Positions 9,540-20,133 are shown, counted from the stretch's first letter. The stretch is 64,000 bases of DNA from Saccharomycopsis phalli (GCA_020342235.1 CP073214.1:806001-870000), one strand, 5' to 3'. Notes: generated by a model not told the origin, from the letters alone. Program-made: numbers and translations.

Positions 9540-12104
9540 CTATTTAACAACATACTTGGCAAAAACACGTCTCAATTGGTTCTTGACCGACAACTTCTGG
9601 CTATCCACAAAACTGTCAATGGCAACCTTGATGGCCCGGTCAATGTCGTACTGGCTCACAAACTCCGAGAGTCGCATCCGGGCAAACGCTTCGGCCAAAC
9701 GTATAATGGCCTCAAAGTGTCTCACCGTTATGGCCATCGAGCCAGTGATGCGACTTTCTCTCCGCAAATCCGCATAGAGCTTCTCCACCTTGTTACGGTC
9801 CATCTGGTTGATCTTAGGCATGATGCTTTTGGAAAAGTGAATGTACTTCACCAATAGCTCTTGGTTAATAAGCCCAAACTTGGCATAGTAGTCCAGACTA
9901 TCGGAGGTCAAGTCGTCCTCATTGCGGTCCTCTTCCTCCAACTCCTTGTCAGCCTCTTCACTTACAATAGAATTGATGTGCGACTTGATGACAAACTTGG
10001 CTAGCCGCTCGTCGTCAGCCGGATTGACCAAGTCCCGCACCACACATATCACATCAAACCGAGAGAGAATTGGCGTGGTCAACGACACGTTATCGTTCAA
10101 TGGGATTGTCGCATTGTACCGTCCGCCATTTGGATTCGCAGCTGCCACCACAGCACACCGCGCCTTTAATGTCGTAACAATACCAGCCTTGGAAATAGAA
10201 ATCGACTGCTGCTCCATCGCCTCATGAATAGACGTCCGGTCGGTGTCGTGCATCTTGTCAAACTCATCAATGATACACGTACCCTTATCAGCCAAAACCA
10301 ACGCTCCGCCCTCAAGCACCCACTCATTCGTGATTGGATCCTTGCGGACAGAAGCAGTCAAACCCACTCCAGAAGCACCCTGACCAGTCGAGTACACTGC
10401 TCGGTGGGCCGTCTTCTCCACATACTTTAGAATTTGCGACTTGGCGGTACCAGGATCACCAATGAGCAAAACATTAATATCGCCTCGTACAGAGTGCTTG
10501 CCGTTAATATCCTTAGCGACACCCCCGAACAACGACGCAGCTATAGCCGTCTTGATGTCCCGGTGTCCATAGATCGATGGTGCAATCGAGTTGATAATCT
10601 TCTCTATGATTCCACGTTCATGGCTCAACTGTCTAAACTGCTTCTCCTCCTCGTCGGTGTATGTGAACATGTCCAACCGGTTATTGAACTTGCTCAAATT
10701 TGTGTCGTTGGTCGAGCTCGTGGAACTCGAAGTGGCTCCACCATCCACCTTGATCGAGTTTGCCTCAATGATCGTGGCAAACACTGGAAAGCCGTTCTTC
10801 GCGTTCAACTGCCCGTCGTACGAATTCTTGTATATTCCCGTAACCTCAATATGCTGCCCCGGCTGTACAGAATCCACCAAATCCGCCAAGATAATCACAT
10901 CCCTTTTTCTAGGCAACCGACCAGCAGGAATAGTGCCTGGTGCCTCCTGCATGCTGACCCTCTGAAAGTTTCTGTATATGGTCTTTTCGTTGTTCACCCT
11001 GAACCCGCTCTTGGACCGACAGTTTGGACAGTACGACACCTTGACCTCGACGTTCGAATCCTGGAAATAGGGCCCAAGAACTTGTCCACATTTGAGACAG
11101 TCAAACTTGATGTACTTAAGTTGCGGGAACACGCCTGTTCTTCTGGTAACCACCCCACTGACCCGAATAAGGGTGTTGAGATGGTTCTCTCGGAGCTCTC
11201 TCAATGTGTAGTTGTTGGGGAAATAGTTCACTATTCTCACTGTGATGTCACTGTGAATGTTACCGTAGTCTGGATAATGGAGCAACACTGCCTCCATAGC
11301 AATAATATCAAATATTTTCAACATCTGCTCCGGACAAGTCAGTAGAAACAACGAGAGAATCGGCTTCGATTCAGACAAATCAGCAAAGTCAACCTCCAAA
11401 CTTTCTGCATTCACTTCTCCCAAAACCCGTATCTTCGACCCATACACAGACTTACCTTCGGCATTGGTGAACTCCGTAAGAAACGATTTCAATTCTCTGG
11501 CTATAGATCGCGACACTGACGGTTCAAGAATCCATTCCTGAATGCTAGGTGCCTTAATATCTGCCAAAGCATCCAAACTTATCTCCTCATTCAACGGGTC
11601 AATCTCAACGTCCGACATTTCCATGTCTTCATCGTACTGAGATCTCACCCGCCGTTTCTGTATAGGCAAACCATACTGGTCCAATTCCTGCTCCTCCTCC
11701 TCGTCGCCGTCATCTAAAAATGCAGCTCCTCTGTTCTGAGACTGTTTTATCAACCGGTCTCGAGCATTCAAGGCCTGGTCCACTCTTCGTCGGGACCCAA
11801 TGTCCAACTCATCATAATCCTTATCATCAATATCAGAGGAAGCATATCTATCCTGCTCCGTATTCTCCTGATAATCTTTATCGAGATTCTCATCAAACAA
11901 ATCAATCTCATCTGCACGTTCTTCGATGTCCTCAATATCGTCTACGTCATTAAACACTTCATTCTCACGTTCATCGTCATATGGCTCAAAAGCACCGGGT
12001 GAGGACGGCGGAAATTGATCTCCTATTCTCCCTGGCGTAGAATTGCCCGATGAAGGCTGTAGATCATTATCTTCATTGTCAATAGCTCTCTTTCGTGATG
12101 ACAT
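9540..12104 (-). CDS. MCM2: MCM replicative helicase subunit Mcm2
   Basis: About 854 residues from the ATG at 12104 (MSSRKRAIDNEDN), near the 868 of Saccharomyces. An in-frame ATG at 12182 would add 26 residues but places the MCB repeat inside the coding region, so the downstream start is preferred. The N-terminus is acidic and phospho-rich. A zinc ribbon with four cysteines (CLKCGQ ... CPNC) lies near residue 345. The AAA+ MCM core has Walker A GDPGTAKSQ, Walker B IIDEFDKM and arginine finger SRFD, and the C-terminus ends in the usual winged-helix part. It is a subunit of the Mcm2-7 helicase of replication origins. It is convergent with SIS2 and divergent from IQG1. Confidence 0.96.
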   Translation of the reverse strand: MSSRKRAIDNEDNDLQPSSGNSTPGRIGDQFPPSSPGAFEPYDDERENEVFNDVDDIEDIEERADEIDLFDENLDKDYQENTEQDRYASSDIDDKDYDELDIGSRRRVDQALNARDRLIKQSQNRGAAFLDDGDEEEEQELDQYGLPIQKRRVRSQYDEDMEMSDVEIDPLNEEISLDALADIKAPSIQEWILEPSVSRSIARELKSFLTEFTNAEGKSVYGSKIRVLGEVNAESLEVDFADLSESKPILSLFLLTCPEQMLKIFDIIAMEAVLLHYPDYGNIHSDITVRIVNYFPNNYTLRELRENHLNTLIRVSGVVTRRTGVFPQLKYIKFDCLKCGQVLGPYFQDSNVEVKVSYCPNCRSKSGFRVNNEKTIYRNFQRVSMQEAPGTIPAGRLPRKRDVIILADLVDSVQPGQHIEVTGIYKNSYDGQLNAKNGFPVFATIIEANSIKVDGGATSSSTSSTNDTNLSKFNNRLDMFTYTDEEEKQFRQLSHERGIIEKIINSIAPSIYGHRDIKTAIAASLFGGVAKDINGKHSVRGDINVLLIGDPGTAKSQILKYVEKTAHRAVYSTGQGASGVGLTASVRKDPITNEWVLEGGALVLADKGTCIIDEFDKMHDTDRTSIHEAMEQQSISISKAGIVTTLKARCAVVAAANPNGGRYNATIPLNDNVSLTTPILSRFDVICVVRDLVNPADDERLAKFVIKSHINSIVSEEADKELEEEDRNEDDLTSDSLDYYAKFGLINQELLVKYIHFSKSIMPKINQMDRNKVEKLYADLRRESRITGSMAITVRHFEAIIRLAEAFARMRLSEFVSQYDIDRAIKVAIDSFVDSQKLSVKNQLRRVFAKYVVK

Positions 12105-12131
12105 TGTTCCCTCTTCGACAGCGAAAAATTT

Positions 12132-12143
12132 ACGCGTACGCGT
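12132..12143. promoter_or_regulatory. Double MCB element between MCM2 and IQG1
   Basis: Two abutting ACGCGT boxes (ACGCGTACGCGT) are the binding sequence of the G1/S factor MBF. They end 28 nt upstream of the preferred MCM2 ATG and lie 117 bp before the IQG1 ATG. MCM2 is a known class of MCB target; IQG1 could share the element. Confidence 0.75.
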
Positions 12144-12260
12144 TGTACCTGTGCAAACGCTCACAATGCAGTACCCGGACATTATTTAATTTTTGTTTCG
12201 AGCCCTGCCTGGTGTTTATTTACATTCTGAAAAGTAAACAAAATCATATTCTTCAGCAAT

Positions 12261-15200
12261 ATGACTCTGTCGCCAAATAGGATAGCAGCAAGGTATTTGG
12301 AGAATATCACAAATCAAGCAGATTCAGGAGAAAAGCATAAGAGAAAGTCCGAGTCTCCGTTGAGTTCTCCGCGGAAGAGCAAGAGCAGTAGAAGTGAATC
12401 TCCTTTACGGAATAACCTTAAAGAGCTAAACTCACCAGTAACGATATTTGCTGATCAGGATAATGGCACACAGAATATATATTCAAGACAAAACTTAAGG
12501 AAAGTGAGTCCCAAGAAAACAAGTGAGGACAAGGAAAATGACGACGACTTGAACGAGGAATTCTTAAGGAACTTAACTCCAATTCAAAAGTTGAAGTTGA
12601 AATTCCAATCTGAGCTGTCTGAGAACTTATTAAATGGTAACAAGTCTCCTCTAGCAAACAACTCGCCAGTTATGGGCCTGCCTTTAGCCAATAGACTGCC
12701 TTTAAACAAAATAGAGTCGCAGAGTTCTAGCAAGTATTCTAAGATACCCGGTACGGAGGAGGTAGAAGAAGGAGGGAATGAACTAATAAATGAGCTTAAG
12801 ACATTCAACCAAAAGCGAAAGAAAAATGAGGTTACTTTGAAGAAGACTAATTCTGTGATTGATAGTAAGTCACCGATTGGAAACAAAGGCTATGAATACT
12901 TGTGTCGAGTGACAGAAATCAAGAACTGGATAGCGAAATGTATTGGGGAGGATGTACCTGATACTTTGGATTTAGTCAATAATGGTTTGAAAGACGGAGT
13001 TATCTTGGCCAAATTGGTTAAGCGATTTGTGCCTAAGTTGGTTAAGAGAATTATACCTTCTAACGAGAGGCACACTACTGAGTACCGGCACACTGAGAAT
13101 ATTGTCAATTTCTTCTACTTTTTGGATTTGATTGAGCTACCCGACTTATTCAGATTTGAGTTGACAGACTTATTCGAGGGAAAAAATATTCCAAAGGTGA
13201 TTTTCTGTTTATATGCTCTTAGTTATATGTTGCAACAGCAAGAAGATGCTCCGAAGTTAGAGAGTTTGAAAGACAACCCAGAGTTTGACGTATCAATCAT
13301 CAAGAAGTGGGAAAAAAAGTTGAAAGAATCGAGTGTTCCTGATTTCAAATCCTTTGAACCGTTGATGAAGTCAATGGGAAATTCTCTCTCTTTACTGGAT
13401 GTAAATTCCGATCAACAGCATGAAAAAACGTTACACCAGGAACCTGACGTAATGATTGATCATGATTCTGAAAACATCTCTAAATATGAATATGAGGAGT
13501 TGCAAGAAATAGAGCACGGAGATAAACTGGAGCAAGATGGCGAAGTATTAGTTCAACAATCTGAAGATATACTAGGGCAAGAGTCTGAAGATATAGTAGA
13601 GCAAGAGTCCGAAGAATTTCCAGAAATTCACCTGAATATTCTACAGTTTTCTGATGATGAGAACGAAGATATTAGTATGGCAGATGCACAGCATGTAACT
13701 TTTACCCAGTCTACTCTAAACAGAGTTACTGCGATTAAGAAACCAACTTTTAATGATTTTTCAATGCTTGAAATAGAAGATACCACAATTCTCCAGGAGC
13801 ACATGGACGGAGATGTTGAGGAAGAACAATTGGATTTGATCTTAAGAAGTATTATAAACATTCAGGCTATAGGAAGAGGGTTTATAACTAGATACGCTAG
13901 TTTTGTCAAGAAGACGATGGTGAAAATGAGTATAAATGAAATAAGAGAAATACAGTCTTTAATCAGAGGAGTGCTTATTAGAGTTAGATATAATGACTAT
14001 CAAAAAAGAAGGGCTAAAAAAGAGAGAAAGCAGGAGTTAAAGGAAAGAAAACGTGCACAGTTGGAGTATTATAGAAGAGAAAGTGAGCAACTACAGGAAA
14101 GGGAATTACAATCCAGAAGATCTGTGCGAAAGAATAAAGTTACTGCCGAGTATGCCAATATTTCAGACCCACTGATTGGTACCCTTGAGAGTGGGTTTGT
14201 TGACAGTCATGAACCACTTGATAGTCCTCAAAGACTCGCTGCACTTGAAGCTTGTTCTCCCTTCATTGTGACCATACAATCACAAGTTAGAGGAAATGCT
14301 TTGAGACGAAACTTGAAGTCGCTGTTAATGACGATTAGAGACATGAAGTTACGTATTATTCAGTTTCAATCAATAATTAGAGGTGAAATTTCTCGATTCT
14401 ACTTTGACAATTACGTTATTGAGTTGCAGGAGCATGAGGAGGAGATCAAGAGTTTGCAGTTACTAATCAGGAATAAGCTTCTTAATAAATCAATCACCAG
14501 TCAAAAGAACAAATTGCAAACTGAAAGTGGAAAGGAGATAGTTATACTTCAGTCGATAATCAAAGGTATCCAGTTAAGAAAGAGATTGAATGAGATTTAC
14601 TACCTCTTATACAATAATAGAAATGAAATCTTTGAATTGCAAACGATTATCAGAGGAGGGATAGGACGTAAAGGCTTGTGCAAAATTGTCGAAGAAAATT
14701 ATGGTAACCAGGAAATGTTCAGTAACTTAGTTGCAATTATCAAAGGCGTGGCAATTAGACGAAAGGTAAAGAAAGTTCGTCACAAGTTGAACAGAAATAG
14801 AACTAAAGTGATACAGTTGCAGAGTATTATACGAGGCAAGTTCTTGAGATACCATGGGCAGGGATTAATAAATAAGGTGAATGGTAATAATGACTCCATA
14901 ACGTTGTTGCAGAGCTTAATCAAAGGCAATAATGTGCGGAGACAGATTGGAGAAATGATGGACTACTATCAACAGAACATTAAGTCTATTGTAGTGATCC
15001 AGAGTCATATTCGAAGAATAAATCAAAACATCATTTACAAGAAGTTGCTCCAAATGAAAAATCCTACTTTGGCGGTAATAAAGAAGTTCGCATACTTGTT
15101 GAACGACACAAGCCGAGACATTGAGGAGGAGATGAGACTAGAGAACTTGAATCACCAAATTGAAGTCAAAATCAAAGAGAACCAAGAGTTGGAAAAGGAA

Positions 15201-17528
15201 TGCAACGAATTGGATGGGAGAATTGAATTGTTGGTCAAAAATAAAATTACTTTGGATGAGGTGGTGAAGATGAAGAGTGTCAAGGGGAATAAAATCACAA
15301 AAGTAATGAACAAGTCTACGCAGCATTATTATCCTTTTGATTCGCTAATCTATATTTTGCAAACATGCCCTGAGTATTTCGTCAAGTTGATGCACAAGTA
15401 TCAGGATAATTATACTGTCAAGCAGCAGATAGAGAACATAATTTTGATTTGTACCAATTACGGAGGAACCAATGAAAGAAAAGAAACTAATGCAGTGTTT
15501 TACACCAATGAAAACTATAGTGATGGTAATAATGATGATGTTGACCCTATAAATGCTAAGAGAAATGAGTTTTTGTTAGTTCAAATCATATTAGAATTGA
15601 TTAATCGGCAAGTTAGCGACAGTGAATCATTTGAGGATATACACTCAAACAACGTGGTTCCTTCATGGAGAAAGCTATTGGAATACTTCAACAAAACAAC
15701 AAAGCAAGTGAGAACGGCTAAGAAGTTATTTGGAAACTTGATTAGTTCAATTTCAGAGATTGATTGCTTAAATTTGGAAAGTGACCCAGTTAAAATACTT
15801 CGAGAAATTGAGGGAGACACGCTTGCTGGCAGCGGCAATAACCTCACTCCAGAGGTAGCTCTTAATAACCTGGAATGCCGGGAGCAGTATGTCAAGAACA
15901 TGAACAGTTTAAGAGAATTGACTTATAAATTCATCTTGTTGGTTGAGGAGAATATTGACAAGGTACCAGTGCATATTCGGACTATTTGTTATCATATCAG
16001 TAAGCGCAGTTATGAAAAGTTTCAAAATCATGATATATCTATACAATTCTGTCTCATGATCTTGATAAATTATTACATGTTGCCGGTGATTATGTCCCCT
16101 GAACACTTTTCCATTCCTTTAATTACATTCTCTACCAAGGAGTCATTGACGTTAAAATTCAACCTTCAGCAGATTTCCAAGGTGTTGCTGCAAATAGCAT
16201 TGTTGAAGCCTTTTGATAATTCTGAGGTATATTTTCAATCGTTGAACGAATTTATCATCAGCAGTGTTCCACGGTTCAAGAGTATAATAACTAAGATCAC
16301 GGACATTGGCAACATTGAGATGAGTTACAATATGAACCTCTATAATGACCTTATTAGCAAAAACAAGCCATTTTTACTTATTAGAAGCAATGACTTACAT
16401 CAATTGAAGGAGTTTATAATGAAATACTTTGGCGACCCAGTTGAAGGATTGAACAACAATGATCCTATTTACGAGTACATCAAGAAGTTGGATAGTTATC
16501 GTGAGTCAAAAGATAAAAGTATAATCCAATTGTACCTTAATCCTAGCCCTAAGAACATTCAAGGGATCAAAACCAATACATTGATGTTGGATGCTAAACG
16601 GTGTATATTGTACATTTTACAAGTTCAGGATAATAAAAAGAACTTGTTGGACTTGCTTTTATCCAAAATCACAAAGGCAGATGAAAAGAAATTTCAGGAA
16701 ATCCAAGGGAGCAACGAGTTTACAAGTGGTCTTTCTGCTGGTATCACATTTCATGAATTGAAGCAACACACCTTGGAGGTGATATTGCAGTTGGAGTCGT
16801 TAGGCAAGTTAAACCGAAAAGAAAAGTTTCAAAATTTATTGAACGATATTTCATTTGATATCAAGAATAAGCATGATCAAAGATTGATTCGGGCTAATCA
16901 ATTGAGAAACTGCTTTCAAGTGTTGGAGTCGTTATTTGAAAAGGAGGTCTACTTGAAGAATTTGCTTGATACATACAACAATTATATTAAGAAGTCTATG
17001 ACAACGTTGCAGGAGAATTCTAGCAAACATAAGAGGTTGATTCCTTTCACAAAACAGTATTTCTTCCAGAGAGCATTGAAGAGACAAGGAAAACAGACGA
17101 GGTTTGGCAGTTTCAAGTATAGTTGTAAATACTTGTGTGATCATAAGATATTGGTTGAAATTAGTGGCATCAAGAATTTGGACTTATTGAAGGTGGACTT
17201 CATTTTTAGTTGTGACGAAGTTGGGATATTTATGGTGGAGATAAAAGGTGGATTGATAGAAAACAGCCACTCCATAAGCCAGACCACTAACCAGCCATCT
17301 TCGCTTAAATTGGATGATCTATTGCTGTACCAGTATGAAAATAAACCGAACGTTGAGATTTACAATGGATTAGTTAAGTTTGATACTATTAACTTGTTGA
17401 CGTTTATTTTCAAAAAGTTCTACGACTCAAAGAACTCGCACAGTACAGGGCTAGGAAGCTCAATAGGGAGTTCGCTAGGAAGCTCGCTAGGAAGCTCATT
17501 CGGGTCTTCATTTGGAAGTAAGAAATAG
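12261..17528 (+). CDS. IQG1: IQGAP-family cytokinesis scaffold
   Basis: A 1755-residue protein. The N-terminus has several Cdk-type sites (LSPNR, SPRK, VSPKK, TPIQK) and a KEN motif near residue 94. A calponin-homology domain follows at about 210-325 (EYLCRVTEIKNWIAKCIGE onward). About 11 IQ-like repeats of the form IQSxIRG span roughly 533-945. A coiled coil precedes a RasGAP-related domain at about 1100-1400, and a RasGAP-C region lies near 1600-1720. Iqg1/Cyk1 recruits actin and other partners to the bud-neck ring and is needed for cytokinesis. It is longer than Saccharomyces Iqg1 (1495). A Gly-Ser-Ser repeat ends the protein. Confidence 0.95.
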   Translation: MTLSPNRIAARYLENITNQADSGEKHKRKSESPLSSPRKSKSSRSESPLRNNLKELNSPVTIFADQDNGTQNIYSRQNLRKVSPKKTSEDKENDDDLNEEFLRNLTPIQKLKLKFQSELSENLLNGNKSPLANNSPVMGLPLANRLPLNKIESQSSSKYSKIPGTEEVEEGGNELINELKTFNQKRKKNEVTLKKTNSVIDSKSPIGNKGYEYLCRVTEIKNWIAKCIGEDVPDTLDLVNNGLKDGVILAKLVKRFVPKLVKRIIPSNERHTTEYRHTENIVNFFYFLDLIELPDLFRFELTDLFEGKNIPKVIFCLYALSYMLQQQEDAPKLESLKDNPEFDVSIIKKWEKKLKESSVPDFKSFEPLMKSMGNSLSLLDVNSDQQHEKTLHQEPDVMIDHDSENISKYEYEELQEIEHGDKLEQDGEVLVQQSEDILGQESEDIVEQESEEFPEIHLNILQFSDDENEDISMADAQHVTFTQSTLNRVTAIKKPTFNDFSMLEIEDTTILQEHMDGDVEEEQLDLILRSIINIQAIGRGFITRYASFVKKTMVKMSINEIREIQSLIRGVLIRVRYNDYQKRRAKKERKQELKERKRAQLEYYRRESEQLQERELQSRRSVRKNKVTAEYANISDPLIGTLESGFVDSHEPLDSPQRLAALEACSPFIVTIQSQVRGNALRRNLKSLLMTIRDMKLRIIQFQSIIRGEISRFYFDNYVIELQEHEEEIKSLQLLIRNKLLNKSITSQKNKLQTESGKEIVILQSIIKGIQLRKRLNEIYYLLYNNRNEIFELQTIIRGGIGRKGLCKIVEENYGNQEMFSNLVAIIKGVAIRRKVKKVRHKLNRNRTKVIQLQSIIRGKFLRYHGQGLINKVNGNNDSITLLQSLIKGNNVRRQIGEMMDYYQQNIKSIVVIQSHIRRINQNIIYKKLLQMKNPTLAVIKKFAYLLNDTSRDIEEEMRLENLNHQIEVKIKENQELEKECNELDGRIELLVKNKITLDEVVKMKSVKGNKITKVMNKSTQHYYPFDSLIYILQTCPEYFVKLMHKYQDNYTVKQQIENIILICTNYGGTNERKETNAVFYTNENYSDGNNDDVDPINAKRNEFLLVQIILELINRQVSDSESFEDIHSNNVVPSWRKLLEYFNKTTKQVRTAKKLFGNLISSISEIDCLNLESDPVKILREIEGDTLAGSGNNLTPEVALNNLECREQYVKNMNSLRELTYKFILLVEENIDKVPVHIRTICYHISKRSYEKFQNHDISIQFCLMILINYYMLPVIMSPEHFSIPLITFSTKESLTLKFNLQQISKVLLQIALLKPFDNSEVYFQSLNEFIISSVPRFKSIITKITDIGNIEMSYNMNLYNDLISKNKPFLLIRSNDLHQLKEFIMKYFGDPVEGLNNNDPIYEYIKKLDSYRESKDKSIIQLYLNPSPKNIQGIKTNTLMLDAKRCILYILQVQDNKKNLLDLLLSKITKADEKKFQEIQGSNEFTSGLSAGITFHELKQHTLEVILQLESLGKLNRKEKFQNLLNDISFDIKNKHDQRLIRANQLRNCFQVLESLFEKEVYLKNLLDTYNNYIKKSMTTLQENSSKHKRLIPFTKQYFFQRALKRQGKQTRFGSFKYSCKYLCDHKILVEISGIKNLDLLKVDFIFSCDEVGIFMVEIKGGLIENSHSISQTTNQPSSLKLDDLLLYQYENKPNVEIYNGLVKFDTINLLTFIFKKFYDSKNSHSTGLGSSIGSSLGSSLGSSFGSSFGSKK
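17452..17521 (+). repeat. Tandem repeat coding GSS tail of IQG1
   Basis: Twelve-base units of the GGAAGCTCGCTA type repeat about five times and encode GSS(I/L/F) units at the extreme C-terminus, before a final GSKK. It looks like a recent tandem expansion and may be length-polymorphic. Confidence 0.75.
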
Positions 17529-18561
17529 AATGTTATGAATATGTTATTATAAATTATTCTTGTAGAATGCTTCTCATTAGTGCTACAAGGTCTTGAACGT
17601 GTGTCAAGAGTTCCATGGTTACGTGTTATTTGAGACACGCCTGACAAATTTTGTAAACTACTTGGGATGTCTTAAAATAGTGTCTTGTTTTACTTTGGTA
17701 ATATGGATTAGACTGGTTCTAGTCGTAGTTAGACGGGCTTCCAATATCTATAGTATGTATGCAAGGGCTTTACTGCACTTTGGGACGAGCAGATGCTGGT
17801 GGTCAAAATCTAAAGCAAATAAATCTAGGTTCCTTTGACCACAATCAGACATTTTCAACGTACATGGGAGGGTATTGTTGCTATGACGTAACCCACACGT
17901 ACCATACACCCAAGTCTCGTCAGCAAGTTCTACCGCTGCAATGGTATCTAATAACCTTTACAGTATTATATTAATTATCACTGAATATTGATGGTAACAG
18001 GAATATGTAGTCACCTGAATGGCGGATATAATATCCAATTATAATTTTTATGGCCCCGAAACCTATGGCAGAACCAGAACACGGTCAACGGCACCGTCTG
18101 ATTTGATAGTGGGCAAATTCTATATAAGGAAGCGCTATTGTTAAATTATTCGATTCGGCATGTTTTCTGGTGGGGAGGTTATGCTATCTTTTTTTGGCCG
18201 TCCACAATACAAGAAATGCAACAGTTGAGACAAACTAGCATGGTAACATCAATATCTGAGCTATACATGCGAAACAACCACGGTGGTGTTAAAATAGATA
18301 GTGATAAAATTTTTCGGAAGGCCGTCTAGCCATAAATACTGTTTCCCACACAATCCACAAATTTGAATTTACTATATAAACTGGTATAAAGCAAGTAGAG
18401 CCGTAAAGAAAAAGGTTTCATTGTATCTGCCCCTGACAGTAGTACACTCCTTTTTCCGTAAACACTGAAAACAACGTGAGACGGCACTACCAGGCTGAGT
18501 GATTTTTGACAGCTGCAAAAGTTTGAGTACCTGAACACTTCACGGCGTATATGTGCAATTT
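17529..18561. other. Intergenic, no gene seen (IQG1-PFA5)
   Basis: Just over 1 kb without a convincing gene. Short open frames on both strands show no family resemblance. A CRE-like TGACGTAA occurs at 17883-17890. I see no tRNA fold and no convincing snoRNA boxes. Confidence 0.5.
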
Positions 18562-19680
18562 ATGAGTACATATATAATTTGGGCAAATGCTAAGATCCTC
18601 GAGTTTTCTTCAATGGTAGCAAAATCCTTGAAGTATTACTACTTGCGGGTGTTTAAAGTGGCAGTACCCGCTCTGGTTGTTGGTGGATTGATCTATGGGA
18701 CTTATGTCTTTGTTCACCTTCTTTGTATAAAGGAGATCCACTCAGCCAGTACAAAAGCAGGTCTTTTGGTTGGCTACTTCATCTTGTTAACATATTTGTC
18801 GATAAATTGGGCGATGATCTTTGTTAATGGTCCCGGGGTATTGGTGGACAAGATACAGCCATATAGGTTGTTTACATTTTATGATAAGTCAGGCGAGGAA
18901 CTTAACGAGGAACTGTCGCACTATCACTTCGACGCACCAAAATACTTCATGTGTGATATAAATGGCTATCCTTATTATTGCTCTGAATGCAGTACCATCA
19001 AACCATTAAGAGCCCATCATTCTAATGAGCTAAACCGGTGCGTGGCAAAAATGGACCACTACTGTGTTTGGATCGGAGCCCTCGTGGGGAAGACAAACTA
19101 CAAAAACTTTATGATCTTCAGTATCACCTTCTTGCTCTATTTTGTCTACTATTTCATCATTCTTCTAGTATATTCCATCAAACAAATCAACTACAGAAAA
19201 GACCTCCGACCCGACACCTATCTCAACCCCAATTTTGGCATCTTATTAATAGTCCTGTTGGGGTGGATAGGTATTTTGGGTTCATTGGTTGGCCAGCATT
19301 TCTATTTCATTTCAAACAACCGGACAACAATAGAGCACTTGAAACACAGAAGACTAAAAAAGTTTAACAAAGAATCATACTACTTGAATTATCGATACAA
19401 TAATTCCCGGTATGTTTTAGACATTACCGACTTGATTTTTAAAGCTTACAAGAAAAATCTGTGGGTCAAAAATTTCAAACAAGTCTTTGGAGACCATTGG
19501 TGGCATTGGGCATTACCACTCAATTTCCACAAGAGAGAACTCGACGAAAAAGGCGAACTGGGAACCGAAAACTATTGGTATCTCAAGGAAGAATTCAGTG
19601 AGGAATTTATTGCCTTTGTAGAAGAGAAACTCAGAACTAATCAAGGTTCCAAATTTGAGACAAAGGTGATCATAGCCTAA
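18562..19680 (+). CDS. PFA5: DHHC-family palmitoyltransferase Pfa5
   Basis: An integral-membrane protein acyltransferase. The frame opens at a GTG at 18553; ATGs at 18562 and 18613 are possible starts, and the second (MVAKSLKYYYLRVF) aligns best with Saccharomyces Pfa5. Four membrane spans are visible at roughly residues 30-50, 65-85, 190-210 and 230-250. The cysteine-rich domain lies between spans 2 and 3 (CSECSTIKPLRAHHS, then KMDHYCVWIGALVGKTNY). The catalytic tetrad is DHYC rather than DHHC, exactly as in Saccharomyces Pfa5. Length (about 372) also fits Pfa5 (374). It transfers palmitate to cysteines of membrane-associated proteins. Confidence 0.9.
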   Translation: MSTYIIWANAKILEFSSMVAKSLKYYYLRVFKVAVPALVVGGLIYGTYVFVHLLCIKEIHSASTKAGLLVGYFILLTYLSINWAMIFVNGPGVLVDKIQPYRLFTFYDKSGEELNEELSHYHFDAPKYFMCDINGYPYYCSECSTIKPLRAHHSNELNRCVAKMDHYCVWIGALVGKTNYKNFMIFSITFLLYFVYYFIILLVYSIKQINYRKDLRPDTYLNPNFGILLIVLLGWIGILGSLVGQHFYFISNNRTTIEHLKHRRLKKFNKESYYLNYRYNNSRYVLDITDLIFKAYKKNLWVKNFKQVFGDHWWHWALPLNFHKRELDEKGELGTENYWYLKEEFSEEFIAFVEEKLRTNQGSKFETKVIIA

Positions 19681-19759
19681 GCTACACACCTATGCTTGCA
19701 TACCCACTCTCTGTTGTGTTGCACACATACATTATTCTAGATGGGACAGATTACTATAA

Positions 19760-19797
19760 GTTCAAAAGTTTTCTATAGGTTCAAGAGTTTTCTATAG
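19760..19797 (+). repeat. Two tandem 19-bp units downstream of PFA5
   Basis: Unit GTTCAARAGTTTTCTATAG occurs at 19760-19778 and again at 19779-19797 with a single difference. It is in the 3' flank of PFA5; no function is apparent. Confidence 0.7.
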
Positions 19798-19929
19798 ATT
19801 CGATAGACTGCATTTTATTTCGACAGGCCTTTATTTGTGAAATTGTAGTTCTTGCCTTTGCCATCGGCTTGCTCTCAAAAGATATTCATTCTTACACGAG
19901 CTCATGGAATTTAAGACAAAATATATTGT

Positions 19930-20133
19930 TTATTGTTTAACGTTGAATGTCGAGAAATCATACTTTGTGCCGCCTTTTTGAATTAAGTCATAACTAGCCC
20001 CAGTATTACCTGGGTAGTTGTTCTGGGTATCTGGGGGACGGTCATTCAAATTGTTCGGCAATGGTCTTCGACACTGGTTATGGTCCAAGGAATCATAATC
20101 AGGCGGGCTCTCTAAACTATTTGCTTTACTCAT
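19930..20133 (-). CDS. Small hypothetical protein, 67 residues
   Basis: Starts at an ATG (MSKANSLESPPDYDSLDH) and runs 67 codons. It is hydrophilic, rich in Pro, Asn, Asp and Tyr, with no membrane span, signal peptide or recognised family. Codon choice resembles the neighbouring real genes. A CACGTG box lies 73 nt upstream (20207-20212). A branch-point-like TTAACTAAT directly before the ATG leaves open that this is the last exon of a spliced gene. Reality of the gene is only moderately supported. Confidence 0.45.
   Translation of the reverse strand: MSKANSLESPPDYDSLDHNQCRRPLPNNLNDRPPDTQNNYPGNTGASYDLIQKGGTKYDFSTFNVKQ

Noticed and set aside
10434-11345. Long open frame (303 codons) on the plus strand
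   Set aside because: It is antisense to MCM2, whose minus-strand translation is a full, conserved protein. The plus-strand product has no family resemblance.
12105-12182. N-terminal extension of Mcm2 from the ATG at 12182
   Set aside because: It would put the MCB repeat inside the coding sequence and make the protein longer than expected. The ATG at 12104 gives a normal length. Not fully excluded.
17529-18561. tRNA or snoRNA genes in the long spacers
   Set aside because: I looked for T-loop (GGTTCRANYCC) and C/D box signals in all spacers longer than 300 bp and found no convincing set. A covariance-model search would be decisive.
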